Assembly: GCF_022539315.1 (NCBI RefSeq)
Contig: NC_066327.1
Span: forward strand, 13,370,995 to 13,434,994
DNA: 64,000 nucleotides
Direction of reading: 5' to 3'
From: Serinus canaria
Lineage: Eukaryota > Chordata > Aves > Passeriformes > Fringillidae
The position numbers were made by a program, and so were the translations under genes. Under the pieces are notes generated by a model that saw only the letters and a program-made list of their open reading frames with translations, did no database searches and was not told the origin of the DNA. Positions 13,562 through 28,114 of this stretch are shown piece by piece (the first letter of the stretch is position 1; each line of letters begins with the position of its first letter).

Positions 13562-13583
13562 GAATGTATTCTGAATGTATTCT
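13562..13583. repeat. 11-bp tandem duplication
   Basis: The 11-mer GAATGTATTCT occurs twice head to tail with no mismatch. It is a small duplication, most simply explained by replication slippage. Confidence 0.8.
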
Positions 13584-16500
13584 GTTCAATTTCAATTTCT
13601 AGGTTAAGTAATGTGGACCCTGGGAGCTTTTATATGGGATATTCCCAAGAAATCCCAAGCACCATCGATGCAAATGGCATTTTACTTCCCCAACCCCAGA
13701 TAAAATGCCACTGGAAAATGTTTGCTTTCTGCTGCTTTTCTGGCATGGCTGTATTGATGGCTGAAAATTGGAAGAGGAAAGAAAAGGGAGAGAGAGACTT
13801 AAAACAGTTGAAAAAGCCAATTATTTTCATGTCCTAGGTAAATGTTTTCTTGCTGCAGAAGAAAGTTCTATTTAAAACAGGGTTCAGGTGCTGAGAGAGG
13901 TCATAGGAGGTAGCAGGGTAAACCTTTGGCAGATGCTGTTGAGTCCTAGAATATTCTTTTTCCTAATTCAGTTAAGAAGGCTTCACCTTCACTGACTCTT
14001 GCTGTGGGAGGCAGCTTATTGTCTTTGGCCTCTTTTACAATCAAATGGTGGATGAAATGTTTGGTTACAGTTTTGACAACAAAAGTCAAAGAATAAATCA
14101 CAGTTGTTGATGGGAATTAGGTGTTTTTCTTCATTGACTGAAGTGGTGAAGTGAAAACAAAAAAGAACAAACAGATCAAAAGACAGTGAAGAATGTAATA
14201 TTTGCTGGTTTCTTTCAGTTCTAACATGGGCAACTTTAGATCAGCAGACTGAAAATCCATACCTAAAAGCAACCAAGTGGCTCTTAAATGGAATTTGCTT
14301 GTGTCAGAAATCTCAGGGACAAATGTTTGTTTTGTGTTGAATGGGCTGTCAAACTAATGATCAGAATAGATCTTTCTGGCCTCAAACCTTTTTATCAATT
14401 CAGATTCTTCATTTTTCTTCCAAGACTGGCTGAATGGATGTTTATATTTTATGGGAAACAGCAAAACCAGCAGGCTAAAGTAAAAGCCAACAACAGTACA
14501 AGAAGTTGGGGCTTTTTTAAAGGGAGGATTTATGATGTTTAAGCCTTGATTTATTTAAAAAAAAAGAGCACAAGCAGTGGTTTTTAAGCACATTTGCCAA
14601 GGAAAAAGAGGTAGAAAGCTGCAAAATAAAAGTTAGGAAGTGATAAATGCAGACATCATTTAATGAAGAAAATTAATTCTACCAGCAGAGTGATACAGAA
14701 AGGAAACATCCGTTATTGAGGAAGGGGCATTGAGGCAGAGGACATTTGTCATCTCAAGTGACAATTAGATGAGCTCCAAAAAGAGCAGGGTAAAGGAGGT
14801 AAAAATATGCAAGGGAAGAAAATGAGGCGAGGAGAATTGAAGGAATACAGAGCAGACTTTTTCAGGTCTGTTGGCCTGATTTATGCTTTTACACCCTCCT
14901 TAGCATACAAACACCCCTGAAACCAAGAGCCTGTTTTGCTCTCATTACTGTGCAGTCCTGTGAGCACCACACTGGGTAAATCTGCTTGGCAGCAGCACCT
15001 GAGAGCAGCTGGGGCACTGAGCAGAAGGTGGTTCAGCAAGGGAGAGGTGAGCCATAGGGGGTTCCTTATTCCCTGCCTGCTGTCCCACAGGCTTGGGCAG
15101 GAGGCAGCAGCAGCCAGGTGGGAGATGAGCTCAGGATTGTGCCCAAATCCGTGCTCTGGAGAGCAAAACCCTCTGCAAAGACTCGAGAACACCAGTGTCT
15201 GTCCCTCTGTACTGAGCTCCACTCAGTACATTCACCATGACTTGCCCTACTGAACAAATCAAGCTCTGTTTCCTTCTGTGGAGAGATGGATAGAGATGAG
15301 AAAATCCTGGTTCTCATGGGGGAAATTCCTCTTTACAAGTTATTACCTCTCTGTGTCTCTGAATTTGGGTAATACAAGACCTCCCCTGCACCCCTCAGGT
15401 GTTGTTTCCACAGGGGTCTCAGGGCATTGGGTGTCATAATTTAGCTTCTGCCCAAAGATTCATGTTTAGAGGAGAGAGGCCTTTCTATTTTTGCTCTTAT
15501 TATTTTGCATTGGCAGAGGAAATTGGTGGTCTGGTTTGAAATAGAAGTGCTGACAAAATGGACAGGTTTTCTGTTGTTAAAGCAATTCAGATGATCCTGA
15601 TGGTTTCTGTCATCAAGGGGCCCTTGTAATCCCCCCCTTCCCATGGACTTCAGATGTCTCCTGTGTTCACTGCCAGGTCTCTTCCATTGCCAGAGCCCTT
15701 CTGACCCATTTCTCCATGTCTAATGTCACAGGGTAGCCCACAGCAGAAACTTCCAGCAGTCCCTTTGCACAAAGCTCCTGTTCTGGGGACCCTGTCATGT
15801 AGTCCAGGATGAATAACTCAAACCCACATTGGGCAGGATGTGCCAGCCAGGCTCTTGTTTCTGCAGTTCCTTTGGAAGGATATCTGCCTGAAAATCAAAC
15901 CCAACACAGGTACTGGGATGTCACTGGGGAAGGGGGACACGGGGGCATCAGTGCTCCCCAGGTGTGCACCCATGCCTCAGGTACCCAGTCCTGCACATGT
16001 ATCAGTGCTTGAAAAGAAATCTTTATCTACTCTGTAGAAAATCAGGCAGGGGCATCACCCATCAGGTTGTTTCAGCTTCTAAAAATTTAGTCTGTTTTAA
16101 AGATTTTATTGAGAGTTACAAGTGGAAGGCGATTCCTTCAAGATGAACTTCAGTTGTTTATACATATTTTTTACAGCTTGCCTCTTGTTCTTGGTGTGTT
16201 TGGGGTGGCTTTTTTCAGTGTTGTATGAGTAAACTGTCAATGTCAATCTGTGTGTAACACCCTTTCAAGTGGCCAAGTTTGGCAGGAATTGAATGTTCTG
16301 CAGAAAAAGGGGCTGTTCAGTCCCGGGTCATGGAGGGTTTTGAGCTCCAAAAGCTGAGTGATCGTGTGTCAAATACTGTGCCTGTGGTTTTGATGCAGCT
16401 TTCAGCAGTTCTGTACCTGTGATTAGTGCTGTAAAAGGGACAGGAAGGTGGAAAGTCCTGTGGTTTTAAAAGTCAAACTTGGCCCAACTCAACAAGATTC

Positions 16501-19500
16501 ACTTAGAGCCCTTGGGACTTGATTCTGTCAAACATGTCAGGACTGCAAGCCACAAACCTTCCTCCTCTTTTGGGATTAATAAACTTACAACTTTTGCATG
16601 TGAAATGCTAGAAAAGTAGAGTTATTATTTATTTAGTTCTTTGTCATTATTTTTTATTCTACCTATCTTACTAAAAAAATAACAAAACAAATAAAACCAC
16701 CAAAAATTGTTGCTTTAGGCAGATTATACAGTAGGAAATATTCAGTCTTGAAGTCAGCAGCTGCAAACTGTGATTGTCCTGTAAGAATGGTTACAGGGAA
16801 GACCTGTGCTGTGGTGCTAAGCAGGACAGCTTCAATATTTTTGGCAAGTGGCAACTTCATGGTCTCTTTTCTGTCCAACAGCTCTAAATAAAAGAGAATA
16901 ATCTTTTTGAGCTGCTAGACTGGAGTTGGTCTCCTCTCTGTGATACACACCAGAGGCAAAGGTTCTGTAGTCTGTGGCTCTGTGCTTCAATCCTGGTTAT
17001 ACATCATTTATTTCAAATTAGTGAGACTTAGCAGGAATCCAGAAATTTGCATCTGCTCCAGTGTCAGGGCCAAATAGGCAAAAATGGAGCAAAGCCACAA
17101 GGACTACTGAGAATCTGGGTAGTATTGCTTAAATACCATTGCTGCTTTCAGGGAATACTTTTATTCCACTTTCCTTGCTGCACCAGCCCTGTGGCCAGGC
17201 ACACAGGGGGAGTGTGCTCAGAGGGGAGCTGCCTTTGGGCAGCAGGGAGGGTATTTCAGCCCTGGGGGTTGTTCCAGAGCAGTTCTGGGTTACAGACACC
17301 TCCTGAGGATCTGCCCACTGGCTCTGTGTCACGCCAGGAGCTGCCTGAACAAGGCATTAATTATCCATTCCTGTGCATTCTTAGTGCCAATTAATTTACA
17401 AGCTTAATCTTTCAGTTTGGTTATGCAATTTGCTGTATGAAATATGGCTTGTGTTCATCCTAGTAATGAAAACCCACAAATAATCCCCATGCCCTAAGTA
17501 CCTGTCCCCATTATCTACCGCCTTCATAAGCGCTGCTTGCAGAATTATTTTGCCTGCTTAATGTTTGATTTTGTATTTATTCTAATTGCCAGTGTTGCTA
17601 TTTTAGAAGTTGCCAACCCATTGGTGGATATTCTGCTTTAATCCTTTTTTTGCCATCCCCTACAAGCTCCACTTTGCTTGTTTCACAAAGCCATTCTGAG
17701 TTCCTTTGCAGACACAACTGTTCACTGGGGCTGGCCCCAGCTTCCATATGGTGCACATTAATCACAATTCAGCTATGTAAACACAAACTTGCATTTCTTG
17801 CTGCATAGGGTTGCCCAGCTGAGGCTGAATGAAAGATTCCATTTTTGTAAGTCATATAAACACACCTGAGACTCTGAACACAGTGTAATGTGACTCTCTG
17901 TTCTATAGAACACATCAGTTTGCTAATTAAAAATCTGCTCTTATGGCTGATGCTCGTTTCTTTTTATGAAGCCCTGGAATGCTATTAAGCAGGTGTGGAA
18001 TGGTGATGTGTGGTTTATTGTTTCTTCTTAAGGTTGTTTCCTGCCTATTTTGTCTGTGATTTCATTGTCTTGAAGAGTCACTCTTTGCTTTTCATTTATG
18101 GTTTCCATAGAGTAAATCTGCAAGTATTGTTTATAGTTGAAATGTTCTCAATTGTATATTTCTGAACAGCTTGGATTTAATAGCTGGTTTATGTTTGGAA
18201 TAAACAAGTAAAAGAAAAAAGTAAAGGGCCATGAATCAACTGAAGGAAAATAAAAACAAAGTCTTTAGACAAGTAAGTAACAAGGCTGTATACCTTTTAA
18301 CCCAGAAAATTCATCAATCCTTTTGTCCATGTGTACTCTCATCATTTTGCTTTGATTCATGTGTACTTCAAGGACTCTGATGCTTACTCTAGGTGGGAAC
18401 TATCAATAGAGCTATCACAACAAGATAGAAGGGACACAGCTTGTCTCAAGTATTCAGCTCTTTGGGATTTTTTCTAAAATATTGCCAGTAGATAAGCTGC
18501 AGCATGTTACTCAGGCATAAAGTTATCCAGATTTTGTAAGAGCATGGTTTAATATAAAATAACATCTTAGACTGCAAAAGCAATCTTTAATACTCATATA
18601 GCAGGGAATGTGTGGTTACAGGGAAGGGAGAGACCCATAGGTTGTTATGTCTCTTATAGATAATTATTAATGAAGAACAGCCTGAGAATTGGAATATACA
18701 AATACACAAATTCTGATGTGTCTTTCTATACTGGTACTGTTTATAAGATTTGCTGTGACCAAGAGAGACTCCCACTTTTAGCAATTCTTAAGTGTAAGCA
18801 CACGAAAAACCTAGTTTTGATCAATAGTTTTTATGGCAAAATCCATAAAACAAAACAGACCCTTTATACAATTCAGAGCAAATAATTTAGACTGCAAGCC
18901 CTGAGACAATTTCTGTTTAAGCTTGGCTGGAGGGTGGTGCTCTAACATGCAAAGTGGGCTTGTACAGCATTGGCATTTAAATATAATCATTGGAATAGAT
19001 GGTTGAGAGTCCAACAAGAGCCACAAGCAACTGAGTGAGCTGCTGGCAAGGGGAGCTGATGGGAAGGACTGCAGTGATTGCAAATGAGGCCTGACCAGGA
19101 GGTAATGTGATTAGTGTTCTCTAAGAGCAAAGCACGTTGCAGAAATTAAATGAAGCCTGGAGTGAGGTGGAGGTGGGGGAGAAATCCCATAATTCCTCCA
19201 GTTTCATCTCATAAGAGCCTTATCATTTTCACTTGTGGGTTGTTGGTGTTTCTTGGTTTTTTTTTCCCCAAGCCTTGTGCTGAGGGTGTTTGAGAGTTAT
19301 TGTGAGATTTGAAAGAACGCTGAGGTTTTGATCTTGTCACGACTGAGAGTCCTTTATAAATGTCAGAGTTGGTGCCTGCAAATCTGGGACGCTGCTTGGC
19401 TGCTTCTCTTGAGAGCTCGGCTAATGAGGCCACCAGAGAGCCACTGGGGTGGTGGCCCTGCTGCATCCAGCCTCTGGAGAGGGAGGAGGCACCTGATGTG

Positions 19501-20157
19501 TGATGGCCAACAAACTGCCAAGCCTAATTCATGAATTAATTAATCATAACGTTTGGCATTCCCACCACGGGAATGTTTTTGGGATGCGCGGCAGGTGTGG
19601 TCACCTCGTTCTGTCCTGACTCTCAGGATGTGGGACCATGTAGTGAGGTTTTGGTGGTGTATCCTGCCTGCTGCACTCAGACTGTATCAGAGCAGGGTGA
19701 GATAACCAGAACAAGGCACCTGGAGGGGCCCTGTGGGAGCTGCAGCTGGGGCAGAGGCTTTGTTGGCCTCATGAGGGGTTTAATCCAAGATAAGCCACAG
19801 AAGCGATGTGACACCAGCACACATCTGACATCAGCAGTCACCAAAAATGTGAAGAGCCTAAATCCACAGGAGATGTGATAAGTTTTTCTGGACAACTTTT
19901 TTACATTTTCATAAACATGCAGCTCTTTTAAGGCTCAGTAAGGAGTTTGCTTTTTCAGGAGCAGTGATTAAAAATTTCCACAGTGTATTTAAGAGGAACA
20001 GGAGGGTTGTTATAGGAGATCCCACCAGCTGCCACTCACATGCCTGAATAACTGATTTGCACTGGAGTCTGGCAAAATTGCTTTTTTGAAGATACTGAAC
20101 AAGAATAGTAACTTTTTCCTGGTGTTATATATGTAGGCATATATTGATGACAAGTTT

Positions 20158-20180
20158 CTTGGCCCTGTGAAAGGGCCAAG
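20158..20180. other. short perfect hairpin
   Basis: CTTGGCCC and GGGCCAAG form an 8-bp perfect stem around a 7-nt loop. It is too short for a microRNA precursor and there is no clear extension of the stem. It may be a chance palindrome. Confidence 0.55.
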
Positions 20181-20848
20181 CAGTTTCCTGGCTTAGCAGG
20201 ACACAGAGGCCCAAGTTGGCACAAAAATAATTTCCTTGAGTCCAAGAAAAGTTCTCATGTGCTTTAATTTATCTGCTTAAAAGGTTTTGGGCTGAGCTGT
20301 GGTCAGTGATGGCACCAGTGTCCTGTAGACTTGCTGCTCCCCAAACCTCTGCCAACATCTGTCTCTACTGATCCTGAGAAGCTGAGAAGAGAAATCCTGT
20401 GTTTGAAGGGAGCATAAAGGATCCTCGACAGCAATTCAGATGCACAGATTAGGAAACCACTTTTCTAAAGCCCTAGAATGCCACTTTTCACTGCTTAGAA
20501 ATTGGGTGCTTAGGTTCTTCACGGATTTTGGAAATGGCAGGTGTCAAGCAGAAACTGTGCTAGTGCTGTAGTAGAAAACTCTGTTACTAAAATGTATTTT
20601 CCCCAAGAGAAAACAGGATTTTCCTGAGTGCTTGCTGTGCAGGGCATAGGTGTGGTTTAGACAGGAGGGGTTCACTCTTGGAAACAGCAGCACAAATGAG
20701 TTTGTGTCCCACAGGTATCACCTGGTGAATGTGACAGTGGCTGTGAAACTCTTGGTAAATCTGTTAAAACATCTGGAGACCTCACTGTAAAACAAGAATG
20801 TGTAAATACCAGTGAGTTGTGTATAATACAGAAAGAATGTTTCTACTG

Positions 20849-20904
20849 AATAATAATAATCATGAGATGATGATGATGATGATGATGATGATAATAATAA
20901 TAAT
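20849..20904. repeat. compound (TAA)n/(GAT)n/(ATA)n microsatellite
   Basis: A short TAA run (20849-20860) is followed by about nine GAT units (20865-20891) and then about four ATA units (to about 20903). It is a compound trinucleotide repeat, likely polymorphic in length. Confidence 0.93.
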
Positions 20905-23900
20905 TTTGTTATTGCTTATAAATAATAAGACATTCCTTTGCCCCAGCCTGCTTGATCTGTACTCTCCAGCTTCAGGTAAATCAGCTTGAGCTGAAGTACA
21001 CAAACAGGACTTTTTAGATTCTGTCTTCCTTTGTAAAATTAGGTCTCTGGCTGGTTGATTAATTAAATGGTGGTACATGGCTTTGTTTTGGAGTTTCATG
21101 ACAGCTGATTTGGAGAACTTTAACACCACATCCATTTTGAAGTGTCATTTATTGTAGGATCTCTGAGAATTCAGTCCTCACCTGGGATCTGTCTGCTGGC
21201 CTGTGCTGGGCAGGTTTGCTCAGTTTGGGTTTTGGAGGCTGGAAGAGAAAGCCATGGGACAAAAACCTGGCAAGTTTCATGGTAGTCAGACAGCAGCAGC
21301 CCTATTAAACCATCGAGATCTGACATTGTGGCTCTGGAATCCCCAGAGGATCAGGAATTTGGGGAGAAGAATGGGATTCAATCATTCTGGCACTAGCTCT
21401 TGAGTCTCTCATGGTAAAGCAGCACATAAACAATGATTTGGAATTTGTTTCCACTACAAAATGGATCCTTGATCCCAAGGCAATAAACAGTAAAAAGGCA
21501 AGCAGCAATGAATCAACTACAGAAGCTCATGCTAAAACAAAACCTGAGATTTCTGTTGGGAATTTTGTATGGCTTTTCAGCAGCAGAATCTGGGATGCAT
21601 CAAACACTTGTAGTATGATATTTTTAGCAATTAGAAGTCCAAATATGTGCAATTAGCAACAGTAGGACTTCTGTCAGGAATGACTGCACCAAGTTTAATT
21701 TAATGTACTCAGCCTTGTAATTGTTTTTTTAATCTTGCTGTGCCAATGACAGCATTTTTTTTGCTTTGTAGTTTTTATGTTTTATATCCTCCACAAATCA
21801 TACATTTAAGACAGTTTTGTTTTGCAGCATCTCTGAAATGCTGGCTTATTAGCAAGCCAGTCCACGCCAGATTATTTTAATATTGATGGACCGTATCAGC
21901 AGTTGAGTTTAAGATTCGTTCCTCGTGTTGTTTTGTTAAGGTTTAGTGGGACTAAATCACAAAACATTGCTTTGCTTGGAAATTGAATTGAAAAGATCCT
22001 TCTACAGTAGGATTACTTGTTTAGAGAAAGCTGCTCTTGCATTCTGAAGATTTTGGTGTTTTTTACTTGGAGTTTGGGTGCCTGAACAATACCAGGGAGA
22101 TTTGAAGTGCCTCAGTGCTCTAGCACTGTGCTGCACTGGGATCTTGCTTACAAAGGATATTTTCATCTCCACTTCCCAAAGCTGTCTTTGTCATAAATAA
22201 ATAGGAGATAGGAAAGCAAACTTGAATTTAGAGTTGTATGTGACATTAATTTTCTATGCAATATAACCATGAGCTACTAGACCTGCTGGTGACAAATGAT
22301 GCTGGTGCCTGTATGTTCTCACTCAATCTTTTGAGGCTGCACATGATTTTAAGGATTAGTCTTGCAAACAGGGGTGCTTTCTTTCTCATTTTTTTACTTG
22401 CTTTGCACTGATACATTTGCATGTGCGTTCAGGATATTGCTTATTTCATCCTGGCACTTTTAATATGAAACTTGCCAGGTTTTTATCCTGGAATTGATGG
22501 ATGATTACCATCAATTGGGCTGTGTGCAGCCAGTGTGCCAGGGCTTTGTGCTGGGGGGTGGAAGTGCCTTAAAGCCTCCTGCTCCTGGACCTGCAGCAGC
22601 TTCTGCTCCCTTTTGGGAAGTACAGAAGGTAAGTAGGGAAAACAAGGCTTCTGTCAGGATTTCTGAATACAATCCCTTGGTCTGCACTTCCTTTGGAAAC
22701 TTTGTAGGGTTTTGTCAGGCAAATCAGGTTGATCACTACTGACTGTGGCTTCTTCTGTAGAGCAGATTACAGGGTATTTCAGTGTGTAGCACGTTACAGT
22801 GCTTGAAGTTAGCTGGGTAATGATCTGCATAATCTCATATATATGCCTTTAGCAGACACACAGCTGTACACCCTCTGCTTGAGTTGCTCGGTATATAACT
22901 CTCTGTATCCTCAGTCATTAAAAAATAAAAATTCACTGTGATAAAAAATTCAGTAACTCCTGGAATCTGGAGTAAGAAGAATTATTGTTGGACATACCTT
23001 GCAGGCTGTGTTTCAGATTTTAGGGGAAGTCTGGCTCATTGTCTTTCGTGCTGTATGTCAGACCTCTGACATTAATCCTTTGTGTCTCCTGGCAAGTATT
23101 TCACATTCCAAAGGCTTATATGTCTGGGGAAAAAAAAAAGAAAAAAAGAACCAGGAAAAAAGGCAATTTCAGTGACACAGGTTAAACTAATAGAGAGTAG
23201 GGCTTAGAGAAGGTGTGGAAGTGTTTACACTTCTGTGTGGCAGTGATTCCTGCCTGGACTACGGCCCATTGGATCCTATTGCTGTTCTTCAGCAGATTTC
23301 CCCTCCCAGCCCCATGCACACCCAAGTGCTGAGTTCCTCTGCACATCCCATCTTGTGACTGGGACAGCTCAGAATTTCATCCTTCTGGATGGAAGTGAAA
23401 CCCCCAACATTCCCACTTCTGCTTCATCCCCACTGGCTGTTCCTGTCCTTGGAAACTGTGGAAAATCCCTGGTTGCAAACTGGTCATCCAGGGGCAACAA
23501 ACCTGGCTGAGGTTCTGCTCCTTCCTGCAGCTTTGGCTAGAGATGCAGCTGAGATGGCCAAAATGCTGCCTGACCTTGCCTGCAAAGAACTCAAACCTTG
23601 CTCCCCTGGTCTTGAAGGTTCTGTGTTAAACTCTTGGGGTTTTTATACTCTTTTCTCCTAGAGAAATTTTCTGTGTTCCTTAATTTTCCTTTACAGCAGC
23701 CAGGGAAATGTTCTTTGGAGCAGTGAATTTACCCTCTTCACCTGATCTGGTAACTGCCCTCTGTGGGTCTTCTTTGTGGATGGAGGAATCCACATCTGCA
23801 CTGAGAAATCCCAATCACTCTGTTTGGCCCAGGGCTGGAAGTATATTTGCAAGGCTCATCCTGGACACAGAAACTGTTATGTTTAGGTGTGCTGCATGTC

Positions 23901-26095
23901 AGTGGGAGTTGAAGCTTTGTTAAATCTTTAGGAGATGATTTTCCCAGCTGGGCTTTTAAATGCAAGTTTTTTTCGCGTTTTTGGCAAAAGAAAAATGGTT
24001 TTTGTCAAAGAAAAATGAGGCTTGTGGTCTCATTTTGAATCCTAAAACAGAGGTGTGCTCATGAACATTCCGTGACATAGGCAGTGGCCAATTTCTTCAA
24101 TGTGTGTTGACTTTATTCTGCAGTTGTTGATGGAGAGAATTTTTTAAGGCAAAGTGAGAGTGTGTGTTTTGACTGATTGTATCCAGCAGTGGTATTGGCT
24201 CTCAGGAGGCAGGAAGAAATTCCCCAACCATCTGATATTCTGCTACCTGCTGGTATGGAGCTGTTACCTGTTAGTTACTGAGTGTCACTGCAGCAGGGTG
24301 CAAGACCCTCAGTCTGCAACGCCTGGGCATAAAAGTCTCCAAGAAACACAGACTGCACTTTTTCCAAGCTGTAGGTCCATCCCCCTCGTGTGTATTTCTG
24401 TGTGAATTATAATCAAAGTCTCAGAACTGGCCAGTGTTTTGCTACCTTCTGCTGACAGCTTTTGGCTTTTTGGGAAATATTTTAGCTTGGTGCATACTGT
24501 AGCTGTCGCTGTGATTCAGAGCCTTTGGAAGCAGAGCTTCCTCTTGTATTTGTTATTTGCTTAGCAGAGCTTTGACTTTATGGCTATGTATTTCAGAATC
24601 TTTTATGCCAGGGAATCATTTATATTTCAGAGATATGGGAAGGCACCTTGGGGCTTGCTGCATGTCTTGTTTTTTAACCTTAGCCCAGTGTGATATTCTC
24701 TCTAAAGAGTATTCTCACGTAATCCTGCAGGGAAGGATAAAGGTAGCACCGTTGCCTGGCATTAAAACTGTAAATCAGAAGTATATAATGACAAGTATGA
24801 GAATTGTACTAAAAATAATAACAAGACAGGCTTGTTTCTGAACAGTAACTGCCATTAAACTTTGCTTTGAACTCTTACTTCCATCCAGAATCTGCACCCA
24901 CAGCCCTCAGCTGTGTCAAGGGGCTGTTTGCTTGTTCTGTACTTCAGAGGAGCTGACTTAACTTCATGTGCTGGTCCAGATGTGACTCCCCGTGGGGGTA
25001 TTCCTTGGCCAGGCTGTAGAAAGGTGTTTCTGAGAACCCAGAGAGAAAGACAAAGCTGAAAACTTGGCCAGCACTGTCTCAGGGGCATTCTTTCCCTGAG
25101 AGAAAAGCTGGGACTGGGGAGGGACAATGGCTAATTTGGTATGACTGAGAGCTGGAGGGTGACACTTTAACAAGCAGAAAAATTTGATGGAGCCTGAGCT
25201 GCTTCTTAAGCTCAGCTTACATGGTCAAGTGTGGTTGTGTGATTACAGTGAGGATTTCTGGGGGAAAGCTCAGCAATGAGGCTTTCCCAAGGATTTTGGG
25301 AGCGCTGTGTATAGTTCTGATTTCCTTCTGGAGGTTTTGTCAGAGACTGTATCACCTTGATGGACATTTTTGAGATACAGGAGGCCCATCTCCATCCAGG
25401 GCAGGCTCACCTGGGCTTGAGCAGGGCAATTATGGTGGAAATTTGGTGTAGCTTTCTTCCCTGGGTGCTGGAGAGTGGGGGGACTTTTCCTGTGGAAGAG
25501 GTGTGGACTGCACATTCCATTATGCTTCAAGGTCGTGCCATTTGTCTAGCAGGAAGGGACATAAATGCCTAATTTATGATCTCATTAGTGGTGCTTGATT
25601 CACATTGGCATTCATGGGCTCTGAGAAGAAAATGTTTGCATTTAAATCTTCTGTGAGATTTGAAATTAAAGGTACATGAAATGGCCCTAGAATCCCTTCA
25701 AGACATAAGGGTGAATCAGACATTAAAATAAAGGTCCTGACCTGCTGACTTGGGGAGTGGATGCTCTGTTCAAGGCACTGTGGCTTCTCCTGACCCTGCT
25801 GTGCAATGCAAAACCAGCCCAAAGCAATGCATTCCCTGGCAGCTCTGATAGACAGCACCCAGCCCTGCTGTATGGCAGGAGCCCCACAAAAACACAAAGC
25901 ACAGGACTTGGTGTGGGCTGTGGAGGGTGGTTTATTCAGGGATTCTGGCAGTCAGAAGGGTGGAGAGGTGAGGACAACCCCTGCTTCAAACCTCTGTAAT
26001 CTGGTGAGGGGGTTCAGTGTGAGCAGATACAGTTTGTACCTCGAACCCTGCCTGGGAGGGATTGCATCAAACCTCTCAATGTCAGATGGGAAGTT
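20905..26095. other. unique noncoding DNA
   Basis: No gene or confident transposable element was seen. An A-rich tract lies at about 23130-23160. Open frames up to about 107 codons have no recognisable domain. The sequence alternates between AT-rich and moderately GC-rich parts. Confidence 0.5.
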
Positions 26096-26146
26096 ACACA
26101 CACACACAGATACAGACACACACACACACACAGACACACTCACACT
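26096..26146. repeat. imperfect (CA)n microsatellite
   Basis: CA units interrupted by GATA and GACA variants run for about 50 bp. On the opposite strand the same run gives low-complexity Val/Cys-rich open frames, which are artefacts of the repeat. Confidence 0.93.
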
Positions 26147-28114
26147 CCCATCTTGCTCTTTTCCTCTTTGATGGAAGTGTTAAAGATTTCCAAGTCTGGA
26201 AAATTGGCCATTCTGAGGATGAGAAAGCAAGAGAATGATCAAAGCAGATGCTGGACATGATGATAACGTAGTATGGTCCAAACAAATCAGTGCTAAATAA
26301 AGTGAGAACTTTGCTCTGGGAGGAGAGCTGCCCCAGCAAGCCTCAAAGGCAGGCTGGCTCATTTAACCATGAGCCTAATCAACTGGCTCTTTCTAATTAC
26401 CATGAAGGAGTGACTGTCTGAAACCTGCTTCTCTCATGTGGATCCCTCTCTTTTGGCAACTTCTCTCTAGTTCCTGGTGAACTAAAGCCAGGAGACCAGC
26501 TTGGCTGGCTGGGACAGTCCATGGCACCCTCTCCAGCCTATATCTGCTTAATTTCCACATCAGCATAATCAGGAGGTGGCTACAAGTGATGGGTTGAATG
26601 TATTCCTCTGGGAAACTGGGTAGAAAACACCGAGTTTTGAGCAACTTCACCCCATGCTTCAGGAGGGGCTTGCTGACAGAGCAGCTCATGGCATGGAGGT
26701 TTTAATTGCCATCCAGAGCTGATCATTCAGAGGTTTCTCTCTTCCCATTCCCTTTCCCTTGGCAGACCCTGGATGTCCTGCTGACAGCTGAAGGCAGCAG
26801 CTCAAGCCCTGAGCTCTTCCCTGTCCTTCAGAGCCCTCCCAGCCTCCTTTCCCCATGGATGCTGACAGCTCCCCCTGCACACCGTGCCCCAGGGGCTCAC
26901 AGCTGTGCTGTCACTTCACTCTCCTCCCTCTGTGAGGTTTTGTGAAATGCTTCTGCTCTTTGTGCATCTCTGAATGTTCCTTCTCTCCCATGTTTCTGCC
27001 CTAGACACAAACTCCAGCCCCCACCTCTGTGGCTTTCCTGACTCTGCCCTGACTCTCCACGTGTGAAGTTGGGAGGTTCTCCCCCAACCTGCATTTCCCT
27101 CCCCCTTCCACATTTCTCCACACCATGAGCTGGTGCTGGGTAAGGGGAGAAACGGGCACTGTTAAATTGGTGGAGGTTTTTAGCCGAATATGGGAGATAG
27201 GGAAATGTGAGTTGCTCTGAGTTTGTCCCAAAGTTCACAAATGGATATTGCTGCCTGCTGGGGGGGCTTGAAGGGTTTGTGTGACTGAATCAATTAATCT
27301 TTGAGATAATTAAGTAAAAAATATATAAAAAAATCTAGTGGGAATATTCCTGCCCTCAATTACACACATAAAACATGTTTAAATAGCCATGGCATATTCA
27401 GTTCAAATCCTACCTTATTCCTACAGCCTTAGGCCACCATATTTATGGCAAGGATTTCCCACAGAGACATGTGCAGTGCTCAGTGTAATGTCTGCAGAGA
27501 AAGTGCAGAATTTCTGGGGTGCATTTCTTTGCTACTCTTGGTCAACCATAATTTGCATAATGACATCCATGTTAAACTCTAGCATGAGTGTGCATTACTT
27601 AGCAGGTGTTGTTTATTTAGAAGTATCTAAATACATTTTTTTAAAATATAAATGAGAGACAGAGAAATCAGCTTTTTATGTTTCCTAGGGTTGCCAGGGT
27701 AGCAGTAGTAAAATATAGCAAATCAACAGTGAGATCTGCAAGAATGAATACAGACTATGCCCAGAGGCTATGGAAGGCACCAAGACATATTTCAGGCTTT
27801 ATCAGGAAGGAGGCAAACATTTGCACAGCCCTGAAAGAGCTTCTGGCTTTGCAGTGAACTGCCACAGAATGGTGTAATTAAAAGTTACATTCTGTTTGAG
27901 CCTTGTCTCACACTCAGTAATCAAACACCATAATCAGAATGAATTATTGCATTTGTATTCTGCCACCCTCTGAAAAAGATGCATTGCTTGGCTTATAGCC
28001 TGGTCTTGATTTATGTGGTCTAAGTTCAGAGAGAGGCACAAGAAGTGAGTCAGATTCCTGCAGGACCTGTTGCACACACACCCAGGCACTGGTGCATTTT
28101 GGTTTGTGGTGGGG
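26147..28114. other. unique noncoding DNA, pyrimidine-rich in part
   Basis: No gene was recognised. The part from 26735 to 27120 is pyrimidine-rich on the plus strand, which explains the run of overlapping open frames there. From 27290 to 27660 it becomes AT-rich. Confidence 0.5.

Larger units (their letters stand above)
10111..20848. other. long unique noncoding stretch
   Basis: No exon, RNA gene or confident transposon was recognised over about 10.7 kb. Local points are a short tandem duplication of an 11-mer at 13562-13583, AT-rich TAATTA-bearing sequence at about 17340-18130 that resembles conserved noncoding DNA, and an 8-bp-stem perfect hairpin at 20158-20180. Splice-acceptor-like T-rich tracts ending in AG (near 11878 and 12870) lead into sequence without a convincing exon. 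Confidence 0.5.

Noticed and set aside
20158..20180. microRNA precursor
   Set aside because: The perfect stem is only 8 bp and does not extend; precursors need roughly 25-35 paired bases.
25806..26171. Frame ending in Thr/His-Thr-Asp repeats
   Set aside because: The repetitive peptide is produced by the CA microsatellite at 26096-26146.
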